Notes: generated by a model not told the origin, from the letters alone. 64,000 nt of DNA from Physella acuta (GCF_028476545.1 NW_026732299.1:581501-645500), one strand, 5' to 3'. Positions 19,918 to 31,089 are shown, counted from the stretch's first letter. Program-made: numbers and translations.

Positions 19918-21273
19918 TTAAGACATAGGGTGATGATGTGCCATGTGCGCCTTCATGCCTTCTTCGGTGAGGTATATTTCGCATGGGATGCACTGTATGA
20001 TGGTTGCATTTTTGTGAGAAGTCCGATAGTGGGTTCCTATGTTGTTGTGTATTTTTCGGTCTTTACAGATGGTGCATCGTTTCAGCTTCGTATGTGTTGT
20101 GTTCTCGTGTTGTATCGCTTCCTTCCCTGTTGGGAAGTGTTCAGTACAGTAGTCACAGTCGTAATAAGATTCCTCCTCGCATTTTTGTTCTTTGGTTTTA
20201 TTTTCTTGCTCCGTGGGGCTATTTTCACTCTTCCTTTTCGATGACGGGCCTTGGTCTGTTCCAGTAGTTGGGTTTTTTATTTCTTTGTTTTGAGATATTG
20301 GGGAGTTCTTGGTTGGGGTTTGAGCTGCAGTTGTGCTTGGGGTTGTTGCTTTCCCTGATGAGTTTGAAGGTGCTATTGGGAGCACGAGTTGTGTTGGTGC
20401 AGTTTTTGCTGTATCCTGTGTTGTGAGTTGATCATTGGGTTTTGCGGTTGGTTCAACTTGTTGGTTCGTTTGATTTTGGGATGCTGTTGGCTGCTGCGGA
20501 GGGGGTGTGATTCTAATTGGCTCTGGTTCAGCTATTGGTGGGGATAGGAGGCATTGGCTTGTCCAGTGTTGAGTTGAGTCGCATGATTGACAAGCTTGAC
20601 GTCTGCCTGGTATGGCCACGAGTATGTTGACCGGTCTGTTTTTGTAATTGAATTTGATGTAGTGTGGTATGATGCTCGGTGTGTCTGAGAATATGGTGAA
20701 GCTGCGGTTGTTTGTGAAAGGAATGTTGTTCACTGTTGGCTCTTTTTTGCTGATGATTCTTAGCGCTTTTAGTAGGGCGTCGTTTCCTAAAGTTGGCGGG
20801 ACCCACCTGAGGGTACCATTGACTTTGTCTTTGTGATAAATCGTAAAGTGCAGAGTATAGGGTCCATGTTGTTTACTCGTTTTGTCCATTGTTGCTACGT
20901 TGAACTTGTCAGACGAAAAGTACCAAGTATCGCTGCGGCCGTAATTCATTAGTAGAATTTGGTGAGGGCTAACCAGTTTCCTGATGATATGCCCTCTAAG
21001 GTTTGGGTGCCCATTTGTCTGGATTTCAATCTGCATGACTGTGTTCGGTTGGCCGGGAAACAGGTCTGGACTGTCTTCCTCGGGTAACTCGATCGTTAGA
21101 GTGGTTGAACTTGTAGCTGAAAAGGGTTGGGCCCTGGATTTCATTAAGCCACCCGAACCGTAGTCCGGGTGGCTCCTCCCCAAGTCTCTCGACCCAGGGG
21201 GAACATCCGAGGGCGCAACCCCTCTGCTGGTTTCGACAATTTTTGCATAGGTCATCAGGCTAGGGGATGACAT
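19918..21273 (-). CDS. ORF1-like protein with CCHC knuckle and three C2H2 fingers (451 aa), copy 1
   Basis: Same plan as the 479-aa protein: conserved N-terminal block (18-54), NYGRSDTWYFSS (110-121), GTLRWVPPTL (153-162), and a knuckle at C228, C231, H236, C241. A Pro/Thr/Gln linker and basic KRKSENSPTEQ (346-356) follow. The fingers are at C373/C376/H389/H394, C400/C403/H415/H420 and C428/C431/H443/H447. Outside the N-terminal block identity to the 479-aa protein is moderate, showing long separate histories. The frame is intact, which suggests it was translated recently. Likely role: RNA-binding partner of a LINE enzyme supplied in trans (inference). Confidence 0.88.
   Translation of the reverse strand: MSSPSLMTYAKIVETSRGVAPSDVPPGSRDLGRSHPDYGSGGLMKSRAQPFSATSSTTLTIELPEEDSPDLFPGQPNTVMQIEIQTNGHPNLRGHIIRKLVSPHQILLMNYGRSDTWYFSSDKFNVATMDKTSKQHGPYTLHFTIYHKDKVNGTLRWVPPTLGNDALLKALRIISKKEPTVNNIPFTNNRSFTIFSDTPSIIPHYIKFNYKNRPVNILVAIPGRRQACQSCDSTQHWTSQCLLSPPIAEPEPIRITPPPQQPTASQNQTNQQVEPTAKPNDQLTTQDTAKTAPTQLVLPIAPSNSSGKATTPSTTAAQTPTKNSPISQNKEIKNPTTGTDQGPSSKRKSENSPTEQENKTKEQKCEEESYYDCDYCTEHFPTGKEAIQHENTTHTKLKRCTICKDRKIHNNIGTHYRTSHKNATIIQCIPCEIYLTEEGMKAHMAHHHPMS
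21116..21223 (-). other. 108-nt conserved, foldable block (451-aa element copy 1)
   Basis: Partner of the block at 17777-17884; it starts 67 bp inside the element 5' end. Third codon positions are conserved as well, so protein constraint alone does not explain it. Confidence 0.75.
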
Positions 21274-21290
21274 GGAGATTTGCTCGAGGT

Positions 21291-21305
21291 AAATCTTTAG
21301 TAAAA
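21291..21305. repeat. Right target-site duplication, 451-aa element copy 1
   Basis: Second AAATCTTTAGTAAAA. Confidence 0.9.
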
Positions 21306-21344
21306 GGCGAAAGATTTACTCGATGTGAAGAGAAACCAGAGTGT
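21301..21344 (-). pseudogene. U5: U5 locus 10, 5' half
   Basis: U5 nucleotides 1-44, then target duplication and element. Confidence 0.92.
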
Positions 21345-22090
21345 CTGTCTGGGGGAAAATTTTCCGGTCTGCCCTAAACCGGATCAGCTGGAATCGCATG
21401 GTTTTCGGCTGACAGCAATGTGCCTCTGAAAACAAAAAGAGTTCGCCGCGGAGACTGTGTTGGTCGTACTGAAGGCTAGGCTACATCGTTCAGAACTCAG
21501 ACCTGTCCGGTGGACAACGTTTCCCTTCTCCGCGAGCGCATTCCACCCGTGGACAAACGCTTACAAACCAATCCGACGATGACAGAAGATTGTCTCCCTT
21601 TAATACCAATCCAACTTAGCTCCCATGTACCTTTGAAATTATGCGATGGCGGGCCGCCTAGCTTTCTTGAGACTAAACTGTTAGGGGAAGTACACGTCAC
21701 CCAACTAACAAAAAATAAAATGACGCCATTGCTTTGAGGCGCGTGACCGACTGTTGTCGTTCTGCCAGCAGTCTGAACTGTTGTTTGTTGGAATCGAAAC
21801 GAGTGAGTTGTTTAAAAAAAATAAAATAATAATAATAAAGTCTAGACAGAACAGTAGTTGGTTTTGATTTGGTTCTTCGGCACTGAACCTAGACGTATTT
21901 GAAATCTTTTTTGATTTATGTACTCACTAATTATGCATGGCCATCGGACAAGAGTTGTCCGGTTCCGTCCAAGGCCACGGAAAAACGTGCCAAAGGAAAC
22001 GAAACCTCCCAACGGCAGGGTTCATTTTCTATCCCAGGGTTAAAAAAAACAAATGATGTAGTCACCCACTCATGTTTACATTGGAAATAT

Positions 22091-22209
22091 TCACCCTACA
22101 GCGTAGGGCGTGAAAAATAGTCTTCTAAGACTCATTATAATGCTCCTCTCCACGGAAATCTTTAGTAAAAGGCGAAAGATTTACTCGATGTGAAGAGAAA
22201 TCAGAGTGT
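22091..22209 (-). ncRNA. U5: U5 snRNA, locus 11 (stem I variant)
   Basis: Uninterrupted; position 9 is A instead of G (ACACTCTGATTTC). The partner base is unchanged, so one stem pair near the 5' end is weakened. Confidence 0.93.
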
Positions 22210-22957
22210 CTGTCTGGGGGAAAATTTTCCGGTCTGCCCTAAACCGGATCAGCTGGAATCGCATGGTTTTCGGCTGACAGCAATGTGCCTCTGAAAACAA
22301 AAAGAGTTCGCCGCGGAGACTGTGTTGGTCGTACTGAAGGCTAGGCTACATCGTTCAGAACTCAGACCTGTCCGGTGGACAACGTTTCCCTTCTCCGCGA
22401 GCGCATTCCACCCGTGGACAAACGCTTACAAACCAATCCGACGATGACAGAAGATTGTCTCCCTTTAATACCAATCCAACTTAGCTCCCATGTACCTTTG
22501 AAATTATGCGATGGCGGGCCGCCTAGCTTTCTTGAGACTAAACTGTTAGGGGAAGTACACGTCACCCAACTAACAAAAAATAAAATGACGCCATTGCTTT
22601 GAGGCGCGTGACCGACTGTTGTCGTTCTGCCAGCAGTCTGAACTGTTGTTTGTTGGAATCGAAACGAGTGAGTTGTTTAAATAATAATAATAATAATAAT
22701 AATAAAGTCTAGATAGAACAGTAGTTGGTTTTGATTTGGTTCTTCGGCACTGAACCTAGACGTATTTGAAATCTTTTTTGATTTATGTACTCACTAATTA
22801 TGCATGGCCATCGGACAAGAGTTGTCCGGTTCCGTCCAAGGCCACGGAAAAACGTGCCAAAGGAAACGAAACCTCCCAACGGCAGGGTTCATTTTCTATC
22901 CCAGGGTTAAAAAAAACAAATGATGTAGTCACCCACTCATGTTTACATTGGAAATAT

Positions 22958-23076
22958 TCACCCTACAGCGTAGGGCGTGAAAAATAGTCTTCTAAGACTC
23001 ATTATAATGCTCCTCTCCACGGAAATCTTTAGTAAAAGGCGAAAGATTTACTCGATGTGAAGAGAAACCAGAGTGT
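22958..23076 (-). ncRNA. U5: U5 snRNA, locus 12
   Basis: Uninterrupted; lies at the end of the extra unit of block A with the long AAT run. Confidence 0.95.
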
Positions 23077-23821
23077 CTGTCTGGGGGAAAATTTTCCGGT
23101 CTGCCCTAAACCGGATCAGCTGGAATCGCATGGTTTTCGGCTGACAGCAATGTGCCTCTGAAAACAAAAAGAGTTCGCCGCGGAGACTGTGTTGGTCGTA
23201 CTGAAGGCTAGGCTACATCGTTCAGAACTCAGACCTGTCCGGTGGACAACGTTTCCCTTCTCCGCGAGCGCATTCCACCCGTGGACAAACGCTTACAAAC
23301 CAATCCGACGATGACAGAAGATTGTCTCCCTTTAATACCAATCCAACTTAGCTCCCATGTACCTTTGAAATTATGCGATGGCGGGCCGCCTAGCTTTCTT
23401 GAGACTAAACTGTTAGGGGAAGTACACGTCACCCAACTAACAAAAAATAAAATGACGCCATTGCTTTGAGGCGCGTGACCGACTGTTGTCGTTCTGCCAG
23501 CAGTCTGAACTGTTGTTTGTTGGAATCGAAACGAGTGAGTTGTTTAAAAAAAATAATAATAATAATAAAGTCTAGACAGAACAGTAGTTGGTTTTGATTT
23601 GGTTCTTCGGCACTGAACCTAGACGTATTTGAAATCTTTTTTGATTTATGTACTCACTAATTATGCATGGCCATCGGACAAGAGTTGTCCGGTTCCGTCC
23701 AAGGCCACGGAAAAACGTGCCAAAGGAAACGAAACCTCCCAACGGCAGGGTATATTTTCTATCCCAGGGTTAAAAAAAAACAAATGATGTAGTCACCCAC
23801 TCATGTTTACATTGGAAATAT

Positions 23822-23940
23822 TCACCCTACAGCGTAGGGCGTGAAAAATAGTCTTCTAAGACTCATTATAATGCTCCTCTCCACGGAAATCTTTAGTAAA
23901 AGGCGAAAGATTTACTCGATGTGAAGAGAAACCAGAGTGT
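23822..23940 (-). ncRNA. U5: U5 snRNA, locus 13
   Basis: Uninterrupted. The unit carries the diagnostic GGGTATATTTTC, shared with locus 24. Confidence 0.95.
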
Positions 23941-24686
23941 CTGTCTGGCGGAAAATTTTCCGGTCTGCCCTAAACCGGATCAGCTGGAATCGCATGGTTT
24001 TCGGCTGACAGCAATGTGCCTCTGAAAACAAAAAGAGTTCGCCGCGGAGACTGTGTTGGTCGTACTGAAGGCTAGGCTACATCGTTCAGAACTCAGACCT
24101 GTCCGGTGGACAACGTTTCCCTTCTCCGCGAGCGCATTCCACCCGTGGACAAACGCTTACAAACCAATCCGACGATGACAGAAGATTGTCTCCCTTTAAT
24201 ACCAATCCAACTTAGCTCCCATGTACCTTTGAAATTATGCGATGGCGGGCCGCCTAGCTTTCTTGAGACTAAACTGTTAGGGGAAGTACACGTCACCCAA
24301 CTAACAAAAAATAAAATGACGCCATTGCTTTGAGGCGCGTGACCGACTGTTGTCGTTCTGCCAGCAGTCTGAACTGTTGTTTGTTGGAATCGAAACGAGT
24401 GAGTTGTTTAAAAAAAATAATAATAATAATAATAAAGTCTAGACAGAACAGTAGTTGGTTTTGATTTGGTTCTTCGGCACTGAACCTAGACGTATTTGAA
24501 ATCTTTTTTGATTTATGTACTCACTAATTATGCATGGCCATCGGACAAGAGTTGTCCGGTTCCGTCCAAGGCCACGGAAAAACGTGCCAAAGGAAACGAA
24601 ACCTCCCAACGGCAGGGTTCATTTTCTATCCCAGGGTTAAAAAAACAAATGATGTAGTCACCCACTCATGTTTACATTGGAAATAT

Positions 24687-24744
24687 TCACCCTAAAAATA
24701 GTCTTCTAAGACTCATTATAATGCTCCTCTCCACGGAAATCTTT

Positions 24745-24746
<2 letters not shown>
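24687..24746 (-). pseudogene. U5: U5 locus 14, 3' part, hairpin deleted (split by LINE copy 2)
   Basis: Besides the LINE insertion in loop I, 15 bp are missing that include one strand of the 3' terminal hairpin, so this copy is doubly broken. The paired locus 25 keeps the hairpin, so the deletion is recent. Confidence 0.93.
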
Positions 24747-24804
<58 letters not shown>

Positions 24805-24914
24805 AAGTTTATTTCTGAAAATATTTACATCAACATCAGCATAACATTGTACACATATTTGTTATACAAGGACATCAGTTGCATACATTTCTACAAAAAC
24901 GTGGACTTCAACAT

Positions 24915-27900
24915 TCACACATATTTGTTCATACTCTCACAAAAAATTGTCTTTAGTGTTTTGTTGGTAAATCTTTTCTTGTCATACTTCGCCTTGTTTC
25001 TTGCTTGCCAGATAGTCTGTCTGTATGTCGCTAAGGCATAAATGTTTTTGTCTCTCTCTGCAGCCACGGGCTTTTTGGGTACTTTATTTAGAGTTATCGC
25101 CCCGTCGATAGTAAGGGCTTTATTATCTACCTTGATTTCTTCTTCTAGCGCCCGTTTAGCCATCTGTATTGTGGGACATGTTAGGAATAAATGGGTTTCT
25201 GTCTCTCTGATATCTTGTCCACACAGTACACAACCTGTGTTTCTCTTCTTATTAGCTGGCATAATTTGGTAGATCGGAGTCAAATTGAAGATCAATCTGT
25301 ATGTGATCTCCCTAGCTTTGGGTGTGATGGATTTCCTATGAAGATTTCTAAAAGTCTCTGTTGTGTCTATATCGCTGTATATTTTGCACCATTGGATTCT
25401 GTTATGTAGTGGAGTGGCTAGTTTCTTTATCAGATGTGAGTAGGTCTTCCGTGTGTTTTCGTGTATGAATTTTTCGTTCCCTTTCAGGCTGGTTAGACAT
25501 TCAATGTAGAAAGCGCTTAATTTCTCTCCTCCGAAATGCGGCGTGCTATTATTATGTTTGAGTATTTTGTTCAGTCTAAGTCCTAAATAGTAATGTGCTA
25601 GCGGATGATTTGGGGGGTCACTGACTATTCTGCCGACGTGTTTTATTCTGAGTGAGTTGATTTTGGTTTGGATATCATGTAGGTTTATCCCTCCTTGTAA
25701 TTTATTTTGAATTAACGTGCAGTGGTTAATGGTTCTGACTGTGTTCTTAAAAATGAATTCTCTGATTTTTTGATTGATTCCTTGAATGGTGGCTTTAGGG
25801 ACGGTTGATGTTGTGGCTACATATATCAACTTGGGTGTTATATATCTGTTAACGATGGCCGCTCGTCCGAAGATGGTAGTTGCGCTATTTTTATATTTGT
25901 TTAGTTTACTACTGATTTTGTCAGTCATCTTTTCCCAAGTTTCCTCGTGTTTTCTATGGGGATCGTTCTCAAAAATTATTCCGTAAATTTTCAGTCTGTC
26001 AGTCGCTTTCAAGTTCAAAGGGTAAGTTTGCTTCTCCTTCCATCGTCCTAAGCCCATGATTTGCGTCTTGTCTAAATTTATTTTCGTGCCGCTTGCTTGT
26101 CCGAAATCTTGGAAGTGGTTGATTACAGCTATTAGAGATTTTTCTGTCTGTAGGCTAAATGTCGTGTCGTCAGCGTAAGCAAAAAGTTTTCTGTTCTGCG
26201 TGTTTGGACAGTCAATTCCTCTAATCTGTGTGTCGAGCCTAATTTTTTCCAAAAGGGGTTCTAATGTCAGTATATATAACACAGGGGACAAAGGGCAGCC
26301 TTGTCTGACAGATTTTTGAATCTGGAACGGTCTTGTGATGCATCTGTTGATTTGAAGGTGACTAACAGCATTCCTGTAAATAATGTCGATCCATGTGCAT
26401 ATGTAATTCCCCAGATTATTGGCTTCTATTATTTTAAGTAAAAAGCTGTGAGACACTCTATCAAAAGCCTTCTCTTGGTCAAGGCTCAGTAAAAAGGCTT
26501 GTGCTTCTTTTTCATGTGTATATTGGATGAGGTCTCTAATGTAGTGCGTATGGTTTAAGATGTTCCTTCCTGTGATGCTGCATTGCTGGTCTGTGTGCAC
26601 TATTTTGTGGAGATAAGGCTCTAACTTTCTGACTAACGTTTTTGTTAAAATCTTGTAATCTGTATTGAGTAGCGATATAGGTCTGTAGTTTTTCATCTGT
26701 TTTTCGTCAGTGTTTGGCTTGTGGATTAGGGTGATGAACGATCTGTTGAAGTTTTCGTGGCACATTTTCTTGTCTGTCATGTCGTTGAACGTGTTTAACA
26801 AAAGTTGCCCTATTTCTGCAGTGAAAGACTTGTAAAATTCTGCCGTTAATCCGTCGGGTCCAGGGGATTTGTTGTCTTTTAACTGTCGTATTGTTTCTTC
26901 GATGTCCTTTATTGTGATAGGTTCATCCAGTTTTTCTCTGTCCGTGTCGTCTAGGCGGCGTGCGTTACACAGGTACTCGTCTTCCTTGTCTCCCCTTGTT
27001 TGCTCTTTCCTGTACAGCTTCGTGTAGTATTGGTGAAACGCCTGAGTGATTTTGCTTTCGTCTGTAGTCTCCTGGCCGTCCCTGTCCACGATACACTGAA
27101 TGTTTTTGTTTTTCTGAGTGATTTGTTCGAGTATTATGTTGTGGTGTGTCGGGTCTTCTGTTCCTGCTATGTCCAACCTACTCCTCACTAAGGCTCCCTT
27201 GTATTTATATTTCCTAATTTCTTCCAGTTCGTCTTCGTACTTTGCCACTACATCTTCACCAGCATGGAATGATTTTAGTATGTGCAGGGTCTCTAAACAT
27301 TCTTTCTCTTTATTCTGTCTCTCGCTCTTCAAATATGTTCCAATTCTAATGGATATTTCCTTGACTTCAATTTTGAAAGTTTCCCAAAGATCTATGAAAT
27401 TAGTGCTTGGTTGAGTGGTTATGAATCTTGCTATCGTTTCCTTTATATTTGCGATGTATATAGGTTCTGTTAAAAGGGCGTTGTTTAGTTTCCAGTATGT
27501 GTTGCGTTGACGTGTGCTAACTGGTGAGTTTAACATCACCAGTGTCGCCTTGTGATCTGTGTACTGTAAAGTTCTTTTCAGGTGTACTACTTTCCTAATT
27601 GTGTTGTTTGTGTTGACATATACTCTGTCCAATCTTGAGTAACTTTTCCCTGACGGGCTACAGTATGTTGTCTCTATCTTATGTGGGTGTAGCTTCCTAA
27701 ATGTGTCTACTAGATTGAACTGCTCTATTATTTTGTTTAATGACTGGATTTGTTCTCTGTCCTCTGCCATTCGTATTTCTTCTCTATCGTTTTGAACTAT
27801 CAAGTCTTTCTTGTCTATCACTAGATTAAAATCCCCAGCCAGAATGATTGGCTTGTCCTTGTACTCTTTTTTCAGGGTACGTTTCAAATGCTTGTAGTAG

Positions 27901-28289
27901 AGCCTTTGTTCTAATTTGACCACGGGGGCGTATATGTTGACAATGGTGAACTGCGTGCTGTTGTCCCCGACTGTTATAATCACCAGTCTTCCATTCTCGT
28001 CGGTGTATGTTTGCAATGTCTTGTATTTGTCTGATGTTTTAATTATTGACGTTCCCTTGCAGTTCTCTCCTAAACTATGGTATGCTTCAGTTGTTTCTAA
28101 GCCTAAGCTACTTATAAATTTATCTGCCTTATACTTATTTTTAAAATTAGTTTCTTGTAGAAGGATGTAGTCTGTTTTGAAGGTGTTTATGAGTGATATT
28201 ATTAGATCAGCTTTCTTTTTTGCCCCCTTGATGTTGATGGTTATCATTGTGAGTTGTCCTATATTAGTTTTATTCGTTGAACTAGCCAT
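24915..28289 (-). CDS. LINE ORF2: APE endonuclease-reverse transcriptase (copy 2)
   Basis: 1124 aa, intact, with all endonuclease, reverse transcriptase and CCHC motifs at the residues given for copy 1. Relative to copy 1 it has V10I, S344G, Q424K, Y442N, T491A, T509M, V630I, L797N, D1031E, I1054V and L1120M. None touches a catalytic motif. This is the consensus form of the young subfamily and should be enzymatically competent as far as sequence shows. Confidence 0.93.
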   Translation of the reverse strand: MASSTNKTNIGQLTMITINIKGAKKKADLIISLINTFKTDYILLQETNFKNKYKADKFISSLGLETTEAYHSLGENCKGTSIIKTSDKYKTLQTYTDENGRLVIITVGDNSTQFTIVNIYAPVVKLEQRLYYKHLKRTLKKEYKDKPIILAGDFNLVIDKKDLIVQNDREEIRMAEDREQIQSLNKIIEQFNLVDTFRKLHPHKIETTYCSPSGKSYSRLDRVYVNTNNTIRKVVHLKRTLQYTDHKATLVMLNSPVSTRQRNTYWKLNNALLTEPIYIANIKETIARFITTQPSTNFIDLWETFKIEVKEISIRIGTYLKSERQNKEKECLETLHILKSFHAGEDVVAKYEDELEEIRKYKYKGALVRSRLDIAGTEDPTHHNIILEQITQKNKNIQCIVDRDGQETTDESKITQAFHQYYTKLYRKEQTRGDKEDEYLCNARRLDDTDREKLDEPITIKDIEETIRQLKDNKSPGPDGLTAEFYKSFTAEIGQLLLNTFNDMTDKKMCHENFNRSFITLIHKPNTDEKQMKNYRPISLLNTDYKILTKTLVRKLEPYLHKIVHTDQQCSITGRNILNHTHYIRDLIQYTHEKEAQAFLLSLDQEKAFDRVSHSFLLKIIEANNLGNYICTWIDIIYRNAVSHLQINRCITRPFQIQKSVRQGCPLSPVLYILTLEPLLEKIRLDTQIRGIDCPNTQNRKLFAYADDTTFSLQTEKSLIAVINHFQDFGQASGTKINLDKTQIMGLGRWKEKQTYPLNLKATDRLKIYGIIFENDPHRKHEETWEKMTDKISSKLNKYKNSATTIFGRAAIVNRYITPKLIYVATTSTVPKATIQGINQKIREFIFKNTVRTINHCTLIQNKLQGGINLHDIQTKINSLRIKHVGRIVSDPPNHPLAHYYLGLRLNKILKHNNSTPHFGGEKLSAFYIECLTSLKGNEKFIHENTRKTYSHLIKKLATPLHNRIQWCKIYSDIDTTETFRNLHRKSITPKAREITYRLIFNLTPIYQIMPANKKRNTGCVLCGQDIRETETHLFLTCPTIQMAKRALEEEIKVDNKALTIDGAITLNKVPKKPVAAERDKNIYALATYRQTIWQARNKAKYDKKRFTNKTLKTIFCESMNKYV

Positions 28290-28315
28290 TCTTGTTGGTG
28301 TAAGGTCGCATGTAT

Positions 28316-29350
28316 CTATCTAGTGGTCGGTTTTTTCCCCGTGTGTTGTTTTGGTGAGTCACCGCTGGGTCGCTTGCCTGTCTTCACCTTGTCATCAGCT
28401 GATGTGTGTTTTGGCCTGGCTGAGTGGTCCTTGGGGTTCATGGTTAGGGCTGCTTTCCCTTGCATGAACGCAGCGAACTGGCCGGTGTGTTTAGCGTTAT
28501 CCGTTGTTTGACTCAGTGATGCCGTGGGTGTTTCTTGTGTCAATGGCGTTGTCGTGTCTTCTGTTGTATGTGTCATGGGTGTTGTCTTGGTTACTGCGGT
28601 CGCATATGAGGTGGTAGGCTTAAGGGGATCTTCTTCGGTCGAATCTTGTCTGTCCATCATTCTCACCTCCTCTACAGCTTTCCCATCAACGTATTTTTTG
28701 TCGTCCGTCAAGATGATGTCATCCCTTGATCTGATATCTTCTCTTCTGCATTGGCCTGGGTGATGTCTGCTGGTGTGGCATAGATGGCAGTTTTGCCTTC
28801 TGCCTCTAAACAGAAGCAACATGGTGTGGGTAAGATCTCCCATTACCACTTCAAGATAATGGGGTAGTTTCTCAACCGGCATCTTAGAGTTGATGATTAC
28901 CGCCCATCTATCTCCTTTTCTGAGAGGTTTAACAGTAATCTGGGTGTTGGGGATGACGAAATTTTCTACTATTTTTGTAACCGTGTCTTCGGTAAACGTC
29001 GGTGGTACCCAGTGGAGTTCACCGTACAACACAGGCTTGTCCACGTGGGTAAACACCACTTGTGTTATGCCGTAGTCATTGGTGGTGAATTCCCGCATGT
29101 GGAGAGTGGTGTACACTTCCTGACTTTTAAGGGTGACGTACCACTCTGTGGGCCGTCCTAGATTGTAGACTTTTAAAATCTCATCAGGGTTTATTTTGGT
29201 GACAGCCTGAGTTACAATTTCGATAACTCTATCATCCACGTGGATGGTGCTTCCGGCTCTGAACTTTATTTCAACTTTTAAAGTTCTTGGAAGGTGTAGG
29301 CTGGTGGGTAGGCCAGGGATGGTAAGTTTAATGGTTGATGACATACACAC
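28316..29350 (-). CDS. LINE ORF1 with CCHC knuckle (copy 2)
   Basis: 344 aa, intact. Differs from copy 1 by S2C, I74L, I132V and one I-to-V after the knuckle. The S2C change is private to this copy: copies 4 and 5 begin MSMSS. Knuckle residues are unchanged. Confidence 0.88.
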   Translation of the reverse strand: MCMSSTIKLTIPGLPTSLHLPRTLKVEIKFRAGSTIHVDDRVIEIVTQAVTKINPDEILKVYNLGRPTEWYVTLKSQEVYTTLHMREFTTNDYGITQVVFTHVDKPVLYGELHWVPPTFTEDTVTKIVENFVIPNTQITVKPLRKGDRWAVIINSKMPVEKLPHYLEVVMGDLTHTMLLLFRGRRQNCHLCHTSRHHPGQCRREDIRSRDDIILTDDKKYVDGKAVEEVRMMDRQDSTEEDPLKPTTSYATAVTKTTPMTHTTEDTTTPLTQETPTASLSQTTDNAKHTGQFAAFMQGKAALTMNPKDHSARPKHTSADDKVKTGKRPSGDSPKQHTGKKPTTR

Positions 29351-29440
29351 TGTGGTGTTTGAAATGTGTCACAGTTAAAACACAGAACACAGTCCACGAA
29401 ATATAAATGAACACAAATCTTGAAACTAGGTCACGTTCAG

Positions 29441-29484
29441 TAAAAGGCGAAAGATTTACTCGATGTGAAGAGAAACCAGAGTGT
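29441..29484 (-). pseudogene. U5: U5 locus 14, 5' half
   Basis: U5 nucleotides 1-44 upstream of LINE copy 2; promoter of the GGCGG / AGCTGAAATC subtype. Confidence 0.92.
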
Positions 29485-30229
29485 CTGTCTGGCGGAAAAT
29501 TTTCCGGTCTGCCCTAAACCGGATCAGCTGAAATCGCATGGTTTTCGGCTGACAGCAATGTGCCTCTGAAAACAAAAAGAGTTCGCCGCGGAGACTGTGT
29601 TGGTCGTACTGAAGGCTAGGCTACATCGTTCAGAACTCAGACCTGTCCGGTGGACAACGTTTCCCTTCTCCGCGAGCGCATTCCACCCGTGGACAAACGC
29701 TTACAAACCAATCCGACGATGACAGAAGATTGTCTCCCTTTAATACCAATCCAACTTAGCTCCCATGTACCTTTGAAATTATGCGATGGCGGGCCGCCTA
29801 GCTTTCTTGAGACTAAACTGTTAGGGGAAGTACACGTCACCCAACTAACAAAAAATAAAATGACGCCATTGCTTTGAGGCGCGTGACCGACTGTTGTCGT
29901 TCTGCCAGCAGTCTGAACTGTTGTTTGTTGGAATCGAAACGAGTGAGTTGTTTAAAAAAAAAAAATAATAATAATAAAGTCTAGACAGAACAGTAGTTGG
30001 TTTTGATTTGGTTCTTCGGCACTGAACCTAGACGTATTTGAAATCTTTTTTGATTTATGTACTCACTAATTATGCATGGCCATCGGACAAGAGTTGTCCG
30101 GTTCCGTCCAAGGCCACGGAAAAACGTGCCAAAGGAAACGAAACCTCCCAACGGCAGGGTTCATTTTCTATCCCAGGGTTAAAAAAAACAAATGATGTAG
30201 TCACCCACTCATGTTTACATTGGAAATAT

Positions 30230-30348
30230 TCACCCTACAGCGTAGGGCGTGAAAAATAGTCTTCTAAGACTCATTATAATGCTCCTCTCCACGGAAATCT
30301 TTAGTAAAAGGCGAAAGATTTACTCGATGTGAAGAGAAACCAGAGTGT
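30230..30348 (-). ncRNA. U5: U5 snRNA, locus 15
   Basis: Uninterrupted; matches locus 1. Confidence 0.95.
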
Positions 30349-31089
30349 CTGTCTGGCGGAAAATTTTCCGGTCTGCCCTAAACCGGATCAGCTGAAATCG
30401 CATGGTTTTCGGCTGACAGCAATGTGCCTCTGAAAACAAAAAGAGTTCGCCGCGGAGACTGTGTTGGTCGTACTGAAGGCTAGGCTACATCGTTCAGAAC
30501 TCAGACCTGTCCGGTGGACAACGTTTCCCTTCTCCGCGAGCGCATTCCACCCGTGGACAAACGCTTACAAACCAATCCGACGATGACAGAAGATTGTCTC
30601 CCTTTAATACCAATCCAACTTAGCTCCCATGTACCTTTGAAATTATGCGATGGCGGGCCGCCTAGCTTTCTTGAGACTAAACTGTTAGGGGAAGTACACG
30701 TCACCCAACTAACAAAAAATAAAATGAAGCATTGCTTTGAGGCGCGTGACCGACTGTTGTCGTTCTGCCAGCAGTCTGAACTGTTGTTTGTTGGAATCGA
30801 AACGAGTGAGTTGTTTAAAAAAAAAAAATAATAATAAAGTCTAGACAGAACAGTAGTTGGTTTTCATTTGGTTATTCGGCACTGAACCTAGACGTATTTG
30901 AAATCTTTTTTGATTTATGTACTCACTAATTATGCATGGCCATCGGACAAGAGTTGTCCGGTTCCGTCCAAGGCCACGGAAAAACGTGCCAAAGGAAACG
31001 AAACCTCCCAACGGCAGGGTTCATTTTCTATCCCAGGGTTAAAAAAAACAAATGATGTAGTCACCCACTCATGTTTACATTGGAAATAT

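Larger units (their letters stand above)
19686..21290 (-). mobile_element. ORF1-only retroelement in U5 loop I (451-aa type), copy 1
   Basis: 1.6 kb: poly-T of 15, a 217-bp 3' UTR, one ORF and a 17-bp leader. Perfect 15-bp duplications flank it. Related to but clearly distinct from the 479-aa element, so this is a second independent arrival at the same target, one base away. No reverse transcriptase. Confidence 0.88.
17951..29440. repeat. Segmental duplication block A
   Basis: Pairs with 39620-50261. Both hold, in order: a unit with GTACCGAAGG, units with GGAAGAACG, a 451-aa element, a unit, a unit with GGGTATATTTTC, a GGCGG unit, and a LINE whose ORFs translate identically to its partner except one ORF1 residue. 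Block A has one extra unit (22166-23032). Confidence 0.85.
24747..29440 (-). mobile_element. U5-targeted LINE, copy 2 (complete)
   Basis: Same structure and same junctions as copy 1: poly-T of 54 (24747-24800), ORF2, ORF1, and a leader ending in CTGAACGTGACC. Belongs to the young subfamily with copies 4, 5 and 6, whose ORF2 translations are identical. Confidence 0.93.
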
